This document shows, one piece after another, positions 1 to 5,761 of a DNA stretch of 7,078 nt. A model generated the notes under the pieces. It ran no database searches, was not told where the DNA came from, and was given only the letters and a program-made list of their open reading frames with translations. A program made the position numbers and the translations under genes. Position 1 is the first letter of the stretch. The number at the start of each line of letters is the position of its first letter. This stretch comes from Desulfobulbaceae bacterium (GTDB taxonomy: Bacteria > Desulfobacterota > Desulfobulbia > Desulfobulbales > Desulfocapsaceae), in the NCBI GenBank assembly GCA_031256095.1, contig JAIRRG010000240.1:1-7078 (forward strand). Reading direction: 5' to 3'.

Positions 1-1
1 T

Positions 2-124
2 ATTCGGCTGACAGTGTCCCAAAACTGGAATAAGTTTTACCCTCAGGCGATTCGATACATTGAAGTGAAAACGACGGCTGGCTGCCAGACGACCGACGCC
101 AGCAACGAAGAATCCCGGAGGTGA
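2..124 (+). CDS. C-terminal end of an unidentified upstream protein (partial)
   Basis: A reading frame is open from the left edge of the window (first full codon at 2) to a TGA at 122-124, giving 40 residues that start IRLTVSQNWNKFYPQ and end SNEESRR. About two thirds of its third codon positions are G or C, much like the genes nearby, and its stop codon lies inside the Shine-Dalgarno sequence of the next gene (GGAGGTGA at 117-124). That spacing is typical of a translationally coupled operon pair, which supports a real gene end. I do not recognise the protein family. The tail is short and hydrophilic with one cysteine and no visible membrane segment. It could also be a chance open frame, since only 120 bases are visible. 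Confidence 0.5.
   Translation: MRLTVSQNWNKFYPQAIRYIEVKTTAGCQTTDASNEESRR
117..122 (+). promoter_or_regulatory. Shine-Dalgarno sequence of the Fe-S/DUF3786 gene
   Basis: GGAGGT lies 5 bases before the ATG at 128. It fixes that ATG as the start. It also overlaps the stop codon of the preceding open frame (TGA at 122-124), which suggests translational coupling. Confidence 0.75.
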
Positions 125-127
125 GGT

Positions 128-442
128 ATGGCCTTATCGGTGGTCGATCTCTATAAAACGGTGCTGCCGCGGACGAATTGCCGCGATTGCGGCTTTTCCA
201 CCTGTCTGGCCTTCGCCGGCAAAGTGGTCTCGGAACAGCTTCCGCTGAAAAACTGCCCGCATATTCCGCCGGATCTGCTGGCGGCAAGCGAAGCGGAGCT
301 GGCCGCCCAGTACGCCGATGGCAAATGGCTGCGCCGCGACCTGGCCGCCGACGCCCTCAAATGGGCCAAGGAGCGGGCCGCCTCGCTGAATCTCGCCGAT
401 CTGCCGGCGCGCTGGGGCGTTACGAGCAGGTTTTTATCTTGA
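128..442 (+). CDS. Fe-S cluster domain protein, N-terminal fragment of a broken DUF3786 gene
   Basis: This 104-residue frame starts at an ATG with a strong Shine-Dalgarno. Residues 14-44 hold a four-cysteine motif, C18-x2-C21-x4-C26-x16-C43, followed by Pro. It matches the putative Fe-S domain (PF04060 type) of the corrinoid Fe-S protein large subunit and related anaerobe proteins, where it binds a 4Fe-4S cluster. The next ~50 residues are a charged helical linker (AALKWAKERAASLNLADLP). After about residue 97 the frame leaves the family sequence and stops at TGA 440-442, while the rest of the family sequence continues in another frame from about 418. If translated, the product would be an Fe-S domain without its partner domain. 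The family function is unknown; a redox or corrinoid-related role is only a guess from the Fe-S domain. Confidence 0.65.
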   Translation: MALSVVDLYKTVLPRTNCRDCGFSTCLAFAGKVVSEQLPLKNCPHIPPDLLAASEAELAAQYADGKWLRRDLAADALKWAKERAASLNLADLPARWGVTSRFLS

Positions 443-849
443 ACCACCTGGCCCAGGGCGGCTGGAAGAAGCCAAGCGGCGTTTGGAAAGGTTTCATCGA
501 ATTTCCCAACACCGTCTCCAAGGCGGTGACCATGGAAAAGGCGGTGGAAAAGCCACTGGCCGCTCGTTTCGCGGGAAAAACCACCGAATTGCGGCAACGG
601 GCCAAGGCCTTGGGGGCGGCGGATTTGACAGTTACAGATGGCAGCGCCCAACTCGCTCTGCTGCTGACGCCCTTGCCCAGAGTACCGGTGGCGCTGCTGT
701 TCTGGGACGGCGGCGGCGATTTCCCGGCCCAAACCAAACTGATGTTCGATGAAACCGTCACGGAACATCTGGATATCGAATCCATCGTTTTTTTGTCGGA
801 GCGTATCCGCCAGTTGCTCTGCGGCGACGAGTCTGGCAACGAGGGCTGA
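418..849 (+). pseudogene. DUF3786-like C-terminal part of the same gene, out of frame
   Basis: From about 418 to the TGA at 847-849 the frame reads 143 residues beginning RYEQVFILNHLAQGG. It includes GVWKGFIEFPNTVSK, a PLPRVPVALLFWDGG block, and a C-terminal TEHLDIESIVFLSERIRQLL block, all of which I associate with the second half of DUF3786 domains. It has no own start near 418 and no Shine-Dalgarno. Codons of this frame upstream of 404 (back to 178) give an Arg/Gly-rich shadow translation unlike any domain. Joining the two fragments directly gives about 240 residues. Fe-S/DUF3786 proteins that I recall are roughly 270-280 long, so about 35-40 residues (the early beta-strand part of the domain) seem to be lost together with a frameshift; the missing length must be 1 more than a multiple of 3. 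It may be a true deletion or a sequencing/assembly error. Confidence 0.6.
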
Positions 850-885
850 GACAATTTATAAATCAAAACTTATAGAGGAACCCTG

Positions 886-968
886 GTCATTGCGAGGAAC
901 AGAGTGACGAAGCAATCCATTTTTCAATATTTTTATAATATAGATTGCTTCGCTTCGCTCGCAATGAC
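886..968. repeat. Imperfect palindromic element (REP/MITE-like), between convergent genes
   Basis: The left arm (886-917) starts GTCATTGCGAG and ends GAAGCAATC. The right arm (943-968) is its inverted copy, GATTGCTTC through CTCGCAATGAC. The outer 11 bases and inner 9 bases pair perfectly. Between them the left arm has 12 bases and the right arm 6, so the stem carries an asymmetric internal loop. The apex (918-942) is 25 AT-rich bases. I recognise the GTCATTGCGAG...GAAGCAATC pattern as a dispersed palindromic repeat seen between genes in many unrelated bacteria, resembling REP or MITE elements. It lies between the plus-strand gene ending at 849 and the minus-strand gene ending at 1044, where a folded RNA could protect or end transcripts from either side. 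There is no coding capacity and no long T-run next to the stem. Confidence 0.75.
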
Positions 969-1027
969 ACGGAAAATTATTCAATTTTTAATTTAGAAAT
1001 AGCATAAGACGGTAAGCATATTTCAGC

Positions 1028-1040
1028 CCCGGATGCCGGG
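1028..1040 (-). terminator. Short GC hairpin after the transglycosylase gene (weak terminator candidate)
   Basis: CCCGG-ATG-CCGGG forms a 5-bp stem with a 3-base loop, 3 bases beyond the stop codon of the lytic transglycosylase gene. The position suits a terminator for the minus-strand transcript. However, no run of U follows on that strand, so intrinsic termination would be weak. Confidence 0.25.
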
Positions 1041-1043
1041 CCC

Positions 1044-1739
1044 TCAAAGGATCATATCTGCCAAAAAGAGACGGGGAGATGATGTCGGCCAGCCGCGCCC
1101 GGCCTGACGCAGGCTGCGGTATTTTCTCAGGACTTTAAGCACATAGCGCCTTGTTTCCGGGGAATTGGGCACGCCGCCGGCTTGTAACACCGCGTAAGGC
1201 CCTTCGTAATCGGCGGCCAGCGAGAGCACAAGGTTTTTGTCAAAAATATCAAGCAGCGACCGCAGGTAGCGGCTGCCGCCAAGGATATTTTCATGGGGAT
1301 TAAAAGGGTCGCGCACAAACAGCTCGCGGGCGGTATCGGGCATTAACTGCATCAGTCCCTTCGCGCCGCTTTGGGAAACGGCCCGGACATTGAAGGCCGA
1401 TTCGGTCAGGATCATGGCCTTGATCAAGAGCGGGTCAAGGCCATATTGGCTGGCTGCCCAGGAAATTGACAGGTCAAAGGTATGGGCGCCGGGTCCCTGG
1501 AAGCGCCGGGAGTGGCTGGAGTAAGCGGAGTAGTGCTTGCTGGGATGACTAAAGAAAATCGTCTGTTCCTGAAGCAGCATCACCGGCCGGCAGGTGTCGC
1601 TGGCCGGCGCGTTGGTGAAACGCAGGCCGCCGCCCCTATCCCGGCATTGATACATATCCGCCCAGGCCGGCAAGGCGCTGGCCAAAGTCAGCGCCAAAGC
1701 CAGTATTATCTTGGCCACGGGTTTGCCGTTAAGCCACAT
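1044..1739 (-). CDS. Lytic transglycosylase, SLT family, with DUF4124-like N-terminus
   Basis: The protein has 231 residues and probably cleaves the beta-1,4 MurNAc-GlcNAc bond of peptidoglycan in the periplasm, forming 1,6-anhydro ends. Residues 1-27 are a signal peptide: basic start, hydrophobic core, and a cut after ALPAWA. Residues 28-60 (MYQCRDRGGGLRFTNAP, cysteines 32 and 50) resemble DUF4124. A Ser/His-rich linker follows. The SLT (GH23-type) domain runs from about 88 to 210, with catalytic Glu113 in LTESAFN, then SGAKGLMQLMP (124-134), and the late GG..P..ETRRYV segment (188-200). One family motif is altered: the usual AAYNAGPGAV reads AADYEGPYAV at 175-184, so the conserved Tyr and Asn are lost from their places. 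The gene follows the transaldolase gene by 18 bases and is probably cotranscribed with it. The start has only a weak GATGGGG upstream. SLT fold is near certain; activity is less sure. Confidence 0.88.
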   Translation of the reverse strand: MWLNGKPVAKIILALALTLASALPAWADMYQCRDRGGGLRFTNAPASDTCRPVMLLQEQTIFFSHPSKHYSAYSSHSRRFQGPGAHTFDLSISWAASQYGLDPLLIKAMILTESAFNVRAVSQSGAKGLMQLMPDTARELFVRDPFNPHENILGGSRYLRSLLDIFDKNLVLSLAADYEGPYAVLQAGGVPNSPETRRYVLKVLRKYRSLRQAGRGWPTSSPRLFLADMIL

Positions 1740-1757
1740 AATTTTACCCCATCAGCG

Positions 1758-2402
1758 TTATTTGGCGCGTTTCTCCCAGTCGGCCAGAAATTGTTTGATG
1801 CCGGCATCGGTCAGCGGATGACGCGCCAGTTGCTCAATGACCTTATACGGGATGGTGGCGATGTCGGCGCCAATTAAGGCCGCGTCGAGCACATGCTGGG
1901 GACTGCGGACGCTGGCGACGATGATTTCGGTCTGGTAGCCGTAGTTGTCAAAAATGGTGACAATTTCCTCGACCATGTCCATACCCTTGACGCCGGTGTC
2001 ATCGAGCCGCCCAACAAAGGGGCTGACGAAGGTGGCGCCGGCTTTGGCGGCCAGCATGGCCTGCATCGCCGAAAACACCAGAGTGACGTTGGTCTTGATC
2101 CCGGCGGCGGCAAAAGCACTGGTGGCCCGCAAGCCTTCCGCCGTCATCGGCACCTTGATGACGATATTGTCGGCCAGCTTGGCCAATTTTTTCCCTTCTT
2201 TCAACATTCCGTCGGCGTCAAGACTAACCACCTCGGCGCTGACCGGGCCAGGCACGGTCTGGCAAATATCGCGCAGAATGTCGAGGAAGGGCCTCTTCTC
2301 TTTGGCCACTAGCGACGGATTGGTGGTGACGCCATCGACCATGCCAATGGCCATGCCTTTTTTGATCTCTTCTATGTTGGCGGTATCAATGAAAAATTTC
2401 AT
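1758..2402 (-). CDS. tal: Small transaldolase (TalC/FSA-type class I aldolase)
   Basis: At 214 residues this is the usual length of the short transaldolase / fructose-6-phosphate aldolase family. It is a cytosolic TIM barrel that uses a Schiff-base lysine to move a dihydroxyacetone unit from fructose 6-phosphate or sedoheptulose 7-phosphate in the pentose phosphate pathway. Visible motifs are MKFFIDTANIEEI with Asp6, GVTTNPSL (24-31), catalytic Lys83 in IVIKVPMT, KTNVTLVFS (103-111), and VASVRSPQHV. Two positions that separate the subgroups point to transaldolase: Glu57 in SAEVVS, where E. coli FSA has Gln59, and Phe129 in SPFVGR, where FSA has Tyr131. A good Shine-Dalgarno (AGGAGA at 2406-2411) precedes the ATG. 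A promoter at 2488-2516 can serve this gene and the transglycosylase gene. The family is secure; transaldolase rather than FSA activity is an inference. Confidence 0.93.
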   Translation of the reverse strand: MKFFIDTANIEEIKKGMAIGMVDGVTTNPSLVAKEKRPFLDILRDICQTVPGPVSAEVVSLDADGMLKEGKKLAKLADNIVIKVPMTAEGLRATSAFAAAGIKTNVTLVFSAMQAMLAAKAGATFVSPFVGRLDDTGVKGMDMVEEIVTIFDNYGYQTEIIVASVRSPQHVLDAALIGADIATIPYKVIEQLARHPLTDAGIKQFLADWEKRAK

Positions 2403-2405
2403 ATG

Positions 2406-2411
2406 TCTCCT
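2406..2411 (-). promoter_or_regulatory. Shine-Dalgarno sequence of the transaldolase gene
   Basis: Read on the minus strand it is AGGAGA, 3 bases before the ATG at 2402-2400 (context AAAGGAGACATATG). It supports that start. Confidence 0.7.
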
Positions 2412-2429
2412 TTATTGCGGCATAAGAAC

Positions 2430-2464
2430 GGGCAGAGGATGGATCACCTATGATTACCCTGCCC
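2430..2464 (-). other. Possible hairpin in the transaldolase 5' leader
   Basis: GGGCAG (2430-2435) pairs with CTGCCC (2459-2464), and after one bulged A the pairing extends by GG (2437-2438) with CC (2457-2458). This gives 8 base pairs around an 18-base AT-rich loop. It lies in the ~79-base leader expected from the promoter at 2488-2516, about 20 bases upstream of the Shine-Dalgarno. It may stabilise the leader. No T-run follows on the minus strand, so it does not look like a terminator, and I see no known riboswitch pattern. Confidence 0.35.
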
Positions 2465-2487
2465 AGAAAAAACAGCAAGGAAATTTA

Positions 2488-2516
2488 AGTATAGAGGGAA
2501 CGACAAGAAATGTTAA
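2488..2516 (-). promoter_or_regulatory. Sigma70-type promoter for the transaldolase and transglycosylase genes
   Basis: Read on the minus strand, TTAACA (2516-2511, five of six bases of TTGACA) is separated by exactly 17 bases from TATACT (2493-2488, five of six bases of TATAAT). The -35 box contains the TAA stop of folK (2515-2513). The expected start of transcription is near 2481, which leaves a leader of about 79 bases before the ATG at 2402. It fits the only larger gap (110 bases) between folK and the next gene, and would make the last two genes a separate transcription unit or allow extra expression. It is predicted from sequence only. Confidence 0.55.
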
Positions 2517-3085
2517 GGGCCGCCCGACAAAAAAACTTGTTCCGCTGGCGGCCAGCTTGCGGCGAAGAGGCTCTGACGCCGCTGTTCCGGCAAGGCGCTC
2601 TCGCGCTGGCGCAGGTCAGCCAGCAGCGCCGTCACCGGGCGCGACGCCTCGCAATCAATGAAATCGTCCGAGATTTCCGCCAGCGGTTCCAAAACAAAAA
2701 GGCGCCACCGCCGTTGCGGATGGGGGAGCCGCAGATTGGCCGTCGCCAGTCGTAACCCGCCGTAGTAGAGCAGGTCAAGGTCGATGGCGCGGTCCTGATA
2801 ACTGGTTTTTTCTGGGTCGCGCTGTCGGCCCATGATCGTTTCAATGGATAGGAGATGCCGCAACAACTCCGGCGGCGGCATATCGGTGCCGATCTCGCCG
2901 ACGGCGTTGGTGAACCAGTTCTCACTCGTCATGCCGACCGGGGCGCTGTGGTAGGGCCTGGAAAGACGAAGCAAGGAAACACCGGGCGCCGCGCCTATCA
3001 AATTCCAGGCGGCGAGCAACTGCCGCATCCCATCACCTAGGTTCGAGCCTAGGCCGATAAAGACTCGCGGGCCAGGCGCCGCCAC
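2513..3085 (-). CDS. folK: 2-amino-4-hydroxy-6-hydroxymethyldihydropteridine pyrophosphokinase (HPPK)
   Basis: HPPK transfers pyrophosphate from ATP to 6-hydroxymethyl-7,8-dihydropterin, the step before dihydropteroate synthase in folate synthesis, in the cytosol. The signature runs the length of the protein: VFIGLGSNLGDG (8-19), RPYHSAPVG (43-51), WFTNAV (57-62), ETIMGRQRD (82-90), DRAIDLDLLYYG (98-109) with Asp102 and Asp104 as the metal ligands, and LRLPHPQRRWRLFVLEPLAEI (118-138). At 190 residues it is about 25-30 longer than E. coli HPPK, with an Arg/Glu-rich tail after residue 160 that has no recognisable domain. It starts at GTG directly after the TAA of dapB with no gap. AAGGAT inside the dapB end (3092-3097) serves as Shine-Dalgarno, so its translation is probably coupled to dapB. 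Confidence 0.95.
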   Translation of the reverse strand: MAAPGPRVFIGLGSNLGDGMRQLLAAWNLIGAAPGVSLLRLSRPYHSAPVGMTSENWFTNAVGEIGTDMPPPELLRHLLSIETIMGRQRDPEKTSYQDRAIDLDLLYYGGLRLATANLRLPHPQRRWRLFVLEPLAEISDDFIDCEASRPVTALLADLRQRESALPEQRRQSLFAASWPPAEQVFLSGGP

Positions 3086-3895
3086 TTACAAATCCTTTAA
3101 GCCCAAGACATCGTCCATACTGTACAGGCCGTTGCCTTTGCCCGCCAGCCAGGCGGCAGCCACCATTGCGCCCTTGGCGAAATGGTCGCGGCTGTGTGCC
3201 CGGTGGCTCAACTCAAGGCGCTCGCCTGGCCCGGCGAAATAGACGGTATGCTCGCCGACAATATCAGCGGCACGGATGCTCTGGATGCCAATTTCGCCTG
3301 CTTTTCTCTCACCGATAATACCGTCGCGGCTGAAGACGCCGACCTCGGCCAGATGCCTGCCCACGCCTTCGGCGGCCAGTTCGCCCAACTTGATGGCGGT
3401 GCCGCTCGGAGCGTCTTTCTTTTTATTATGATGAGCTTCGACGATTTCAATGTCGTAGCCTCGGCCCAACATGGCGGCGGTTTTTTTCACCAATTTGAAA
3501 AGGACATTGACGCAGATCGACATGCTTGGCGCATGAATACAGGGAAAACTGCGCGCCAATTCGGCCAGTTCGGCCTTTTCCTCGGGCGTCAGTCCCGTGG
3601 TGCCGATGACCATCGCCCGGCCATGGCGCGCCGCAAACCTGGCAAATTCCATCGTGGCGGTGTGGAAGGTGAAGTCGATGATGACATCGCCTTGGTCAAT
3701 GACCGCCTCGAGATTTGCCGCCACCGGCACGCCAATTTTTTCGCCATAGACGATTTCGCCAATATCTCGACCGACGGCAGGATGGCCCGGGGCCTCGAAG
3801 GCGGCGGCATAACGCAAGTCCGCCTGCCCGCGCAGCATCGCCCCCACCCGCTGCCCCATGCGACCGGTTGCTCCGGCAACAATTACTTTGATCAT
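3086..3895 (-). CDS. dapB: 4-hydroxy-tetrahydrodipicolinate reductase
   Basis: DapB reduces the DapA product to tetrahydrodipicolinate with NAD(P)H, step two of the diaminopimelate/lysine pathway. The 269 residues match the usual length. The N-terminal Rossmann domain has VAGATGRMG (6-14) and VIIDFTFHTAT (71-81), followed by GTTGLTPEE (98-106). The catalytic substrate-binding block is EAHHNKKKDAPSGTA (153-167), with His155, His156 and Lys159 corresponding to His159, His160 and Lys163 of the E. coli enzyme. The C-terminal end has FAGPGERLELSHRAHSRDHFAKGA (220-243). One conserved stretch differs: the common APNMSVGVN reads APSMSICVN (122-130). The start has AGAGGA upstream. It follows dapA by 73 bases and abuts folK. 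Confidence 0.96.
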   Translation of the reverse strand: MIKVIVAGATGRMGQRVGAMLRGQADLRYAAAFEAPGHPAVGRDIGEIVYGEKIGVPVAANLEAVIDQGDVIIDFTFHTATMEFARFAARHGRAMVIGTTGLTPEEKAELAELARSFPCIHAPSMSICVNVLFKLVKKTAAMLGRGYDIEIVEAHHNKKKDAPSGTAIKLGELAAEGVGRHLAEVGVFSRDGIIGERKAGEIGIQSIRAADIVGEHTVYFAGPGERLELSHRAHSRDHFAKGAMVAAAWLAGKGNGLYSMDDVLGLKDL

Positions 3896-3968
3896 TTGCG
3901 TCCTCTCCCGGTAAAACTCGCTGATGCGCCCATCTCCCAGCTAAACCAATAGCCTGAGGATGCGATTT

Positions 3969-4865
3969 TTATAAAATACCCAGCTCTTTCATAGCCTTGG
4001 TTAATTTGCCATAGGTCGGATTGCCCTCGGTCAGGCGATCCATCGGCAAGCGTGGCAGATCGTTTTTGATGATGCCGCGTAACCGCGTGCCCATCTTAAC
4101 CGGGGCTGGGCTGGGATAGTCGAACATACATTTCATCAGGGGATAGAGGCGATAGTGCAGTTCGTTCGCTCGCTTCAGGTCGCCATCGAGGGCTGCTTGC
4201 ATCAATTGGGCGGTTTGGCCGGGAACGATATTCGACACTACGGAAATCAGACCCTTGGCGCCAACAAAGACGCTGGGCAGGGCGGTGAAATCGTCACCCG
4301 ACAAGACGATGAAATCCTTTGGGCACAGGCGGATAACGTCGCTTACGCGAGCCAGATTGCCCGTCGCCTCCTTGATGCCGATGATATTGTCAATCTGGGC
4401 CAGCCGGGCCACGGTTTCCGGTAAGACATCGGCCACGGTTCGGCCAGGGACATTATACAAGAACATCGGTATATCAACATGTTCGGCAATTTTGCGAAAA
4501 TGCTGGTAAATGCCTTCCTGGCTTGGCTTGTTATAGTAGGGCACCACCGACAGGGTGGCGTCGGCGCCGCTTTTTTTCGCGCTTTCGCTGAATTCGATGG
4601 CCTCGGCGGTGGAATTGGCCCCGGTACCGGCAATCACCGGCACGCGGCCAGCGGCGGTGGTCACCGCCAGGTCGACGACCCGTTTATGCTCATCAAAACT
4701 GAGCGTTGCCGTTTCTCCCGTGGTGCCGACGGGCACCAGGCCGTGAATCCCCCGCTCGATTTGGAAGTTGACCAGGTCGATGAAACCCTGTTCATCGACC
4801 TGCCCGGCATCATCTCCGAGAAATGGTGTGATTAGAGCCGTGTAAGCGCCATGAAAACGTTGCAT
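3969..4865 (-). CDS. dapA: 4-hydroxy-tetrahydrodipicolinate synthase
   Basis: DapA condenses pyruvate with aspartate semialdehyde, the committed step to diaminopimelate and lysine, in the cytosol as a TIM-barrel class I aldolase. The 298 residues fit the family. Key residues can be placed: Thr48-Thr49 in GTTGE (47-51), Tyr111 in VVPYYNKPSQEG, Tyr137 and Arg142 in LYNVPGRT, and Schiff-base Lys165 in GIKEATG. SGDD (189-192) is the usual pocket loop. The lysine-feedback site seems mostly kept: His60, Asn84, Glu88 and Tyr110 match His56, Asn80, Glu84 and Tyr106 of E. coli, while Phe57 replaces His53. Near the C-terminus the common NPIPVK reads SPAPVK (252-257). A consensus AGGAGG precedes the ATG. 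It lies 35 bases after dapF and 73 before dapB, clearly one operon. Confidence 0.97.
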   Translation of the reverse strand: MQRFHGAYTALITPFLGDDAGQVDEQGFIDLVNFQIERGIHGLVPVGTTGETATLSFDEHKRVVDLAVTTAAGRVPVIAGTGANSTAEAIEFSESAKKSGADATLSVVPYYNKPSQEGIYQHFRKIAEHVDIPMFLYNVPGRTVADVLPETVARLAQIDNIIGIKEATGNLARVSDVIRLCPKDFIVLSGDDFTALPSVFVGAKGLISVVSNIVPGQTAQLMQAALDGDLKRANELHYRLYPLMKCMFDYPSPAPVKMGTRLRGIIKNDLPRLPMDRLTEGNPTYGKLTKAMKELGIL

Positions 4866-4869
4866 AATG

Positions 4870-4875
4870 CCTCCT
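4870..4875 (-). promoter_or_regulatory. Consensus Shine-Dalgarno of dapA
   Basis: Read on the minus strand it is a perfect AGGAGG, 4 bases before the ATG at 4865-4863. It is the strongest ribosome-binding site in the operon and fixes the dapA start. Confidence 0.75.
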
Positions 4876-4900
4876 CAATCACCCGGCCAAGCCGGAACCG

Positions 4901-5743
4901 CTAATTAAGCGCCTCGGCGGTAAGCGAGCCATGATAAATCAGCCGCGCCGCCCCCTCCAACGTCACTTGGGTCACTTCCCCGCTGGAATCTGTCGCAAAA
5001 TTGATGGTCAATTCTTCACCGCCGGAGGTTTTAACCGTTACCGGCGGCTGTAAACCGTGGATGGCGGCGGCGCAGATCACCGAGGCCGCCGCCCCGGTAC
5101 CGCAGGCCATGGTCTCGTTTTCGACGCCGCGTTCGTAGGTGCGGACATAAATCCGGTTGCCTTCGGTCAGACGGACAAAATTGACATTGACGCCATCCGG
5201 CTGAAACTGTGGCGCCATTCGCGCCTGGCGCCCCCAGCCGACAACCGAAACTTCGTTTCCGTCCGGGAACAACACCAGATGCGGCACGCCGACCGTTACC
5301 AGGCCGCCGCTCAGCCGTCGGTCGCCAACCTCAACCTCAACCGGATGGCGAAAGCCTTGCGGCGTCGGCAAAAACACCCGCACGCTCATTTCCGTCACCA
5401 TCTCGGCTTGAACAATACCGGCCAAGGTGGCGAAACGCATATGTTCTCCGGCGATGCCATGGGCGAAGGCGAAACGCGCCGCGCAGCGGGAACCATTACC
5501 ACACATCGCCGCTTCCGAGCCATCGGAATTGTAAAAGCGCCAGGAAAAATCATGGTCGGGAGCCACAGGCGGCTCAATGAAAATCAGGCCATCGGCTCCG
5601 ACCGAAAACATTCGGCGGCATACCAACCTGGCGAACTCGGGCTGTTCAGCAACCGGGATGTGATGATGACGGTGGTCAATGACGATAAAATCGTTGCCGG
5701 CCCCACTCATCTTCCAGAAATCAAGTGGAAAAATGTCTTGCAT
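4901..5743 (-). CDS. dapF: Diaminopimelate epimerase
   Basis: DapF interconverts LL- and meso-diaminopimelate without a cofactor. The meso form goes into peptidoglycan and lysine. The 280 residues show both halves of the pseudo-symmetric fold, each with its catalytic cysteine: Cys81 in SEAAMCGNGSRCAARF, and Cys214 in ERGVENETMACGTGAAA. Other family marks are FWKMSGAGNDFIVID (9-23), SVGADGLI (47-54), FYNSDGS (70-76), and QPDGVNVNFV (181-190). No key residue is missing. Translation starts at ATG 5743-5741, 18 bases after the stop of the lipoprotein gene; AGGCGGTGGG upstream is a weaker ribosome site. The gene lies in the argH-lipoprotein-dapF-dapA-dapB order. lysA, often next to dapF in related bacteria, is not here. 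Confidence 0.97.
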   Translation of the reverse strand: MQDIFPLDFWKMSGAGNDFIVIDHRHHHIPVAEQPEFARLVCRRMFSVGADGLIFIEPPVAPDHDFSWRFYNSDGSEAAMCGNGSRCAARFAFAHGIAGEHMRFATLAGIVQAEMVTEMSVRVFLPTPQGFRHPVEVEVGDRRLSGGLVTVGVPHLVLFPDGNEVSVVGWGRQARMAPQFQPDGVNVNFVRLTEGNRIYVRTYERGVENETMACGTGAAASVICAAAIHGLQPPVTVKTSGGEELTINFATDSSGEVTQVTLEGAARLIYHGSLTAEALN

Positions 5744-5761
5744 GGCCCACCGCCTGGAAAA

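Noticed and set aside
428..442. G-TTT-TTA run just before the first stop of the Fe-S gene as a programmed -1 frameshift site
   Set aside because: The run would shift into the right frame, but family-like sequence in that frame already starts about 10 bases upstream (R-Y-E-Q before the run), the heptamer is not the T-TTT-TTA type, no clear downstream stem was found, and a frameshift would not explain the missing domain segment.
886..968. Inverted arms considered as a CRISPR unit or a strong intrinsic terminator
   Set aside because: There is only one inverted pair, no regular direct repeats or spacers, and no U-run next to the stem.
1945..2661. Plus-strand open frame of 238 codons opposite the transaldolase and folK ends
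   Set aside because: Antisense shadow spanning two real genes and the promoter gap; low-complexity translation.
3039..3054. Two CCTAGG boxes close together, forming an inverted repeat
   Set aside because: They lie in the folK codons for the conserved GLGSNLG motif (two Leu-Gly pairs with CTA-GG codons), so the protein sequence explains them.
3182..3952. Plus-strand open frame of 256 codons opposite dapB
   Set aside because: Antisense shadow of a strongly conserved gene; no ribosome site and no recognisable motif.
4883..4895. CCGGC-CAA-GCCGG hairpin between dapF and dapA
   Set aside because: Only 5 base pairs, no T-run, and directly before the strongest ribosome site in the operon; a terminator here would make no sense. 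It may be chance in GC-rich DNA.
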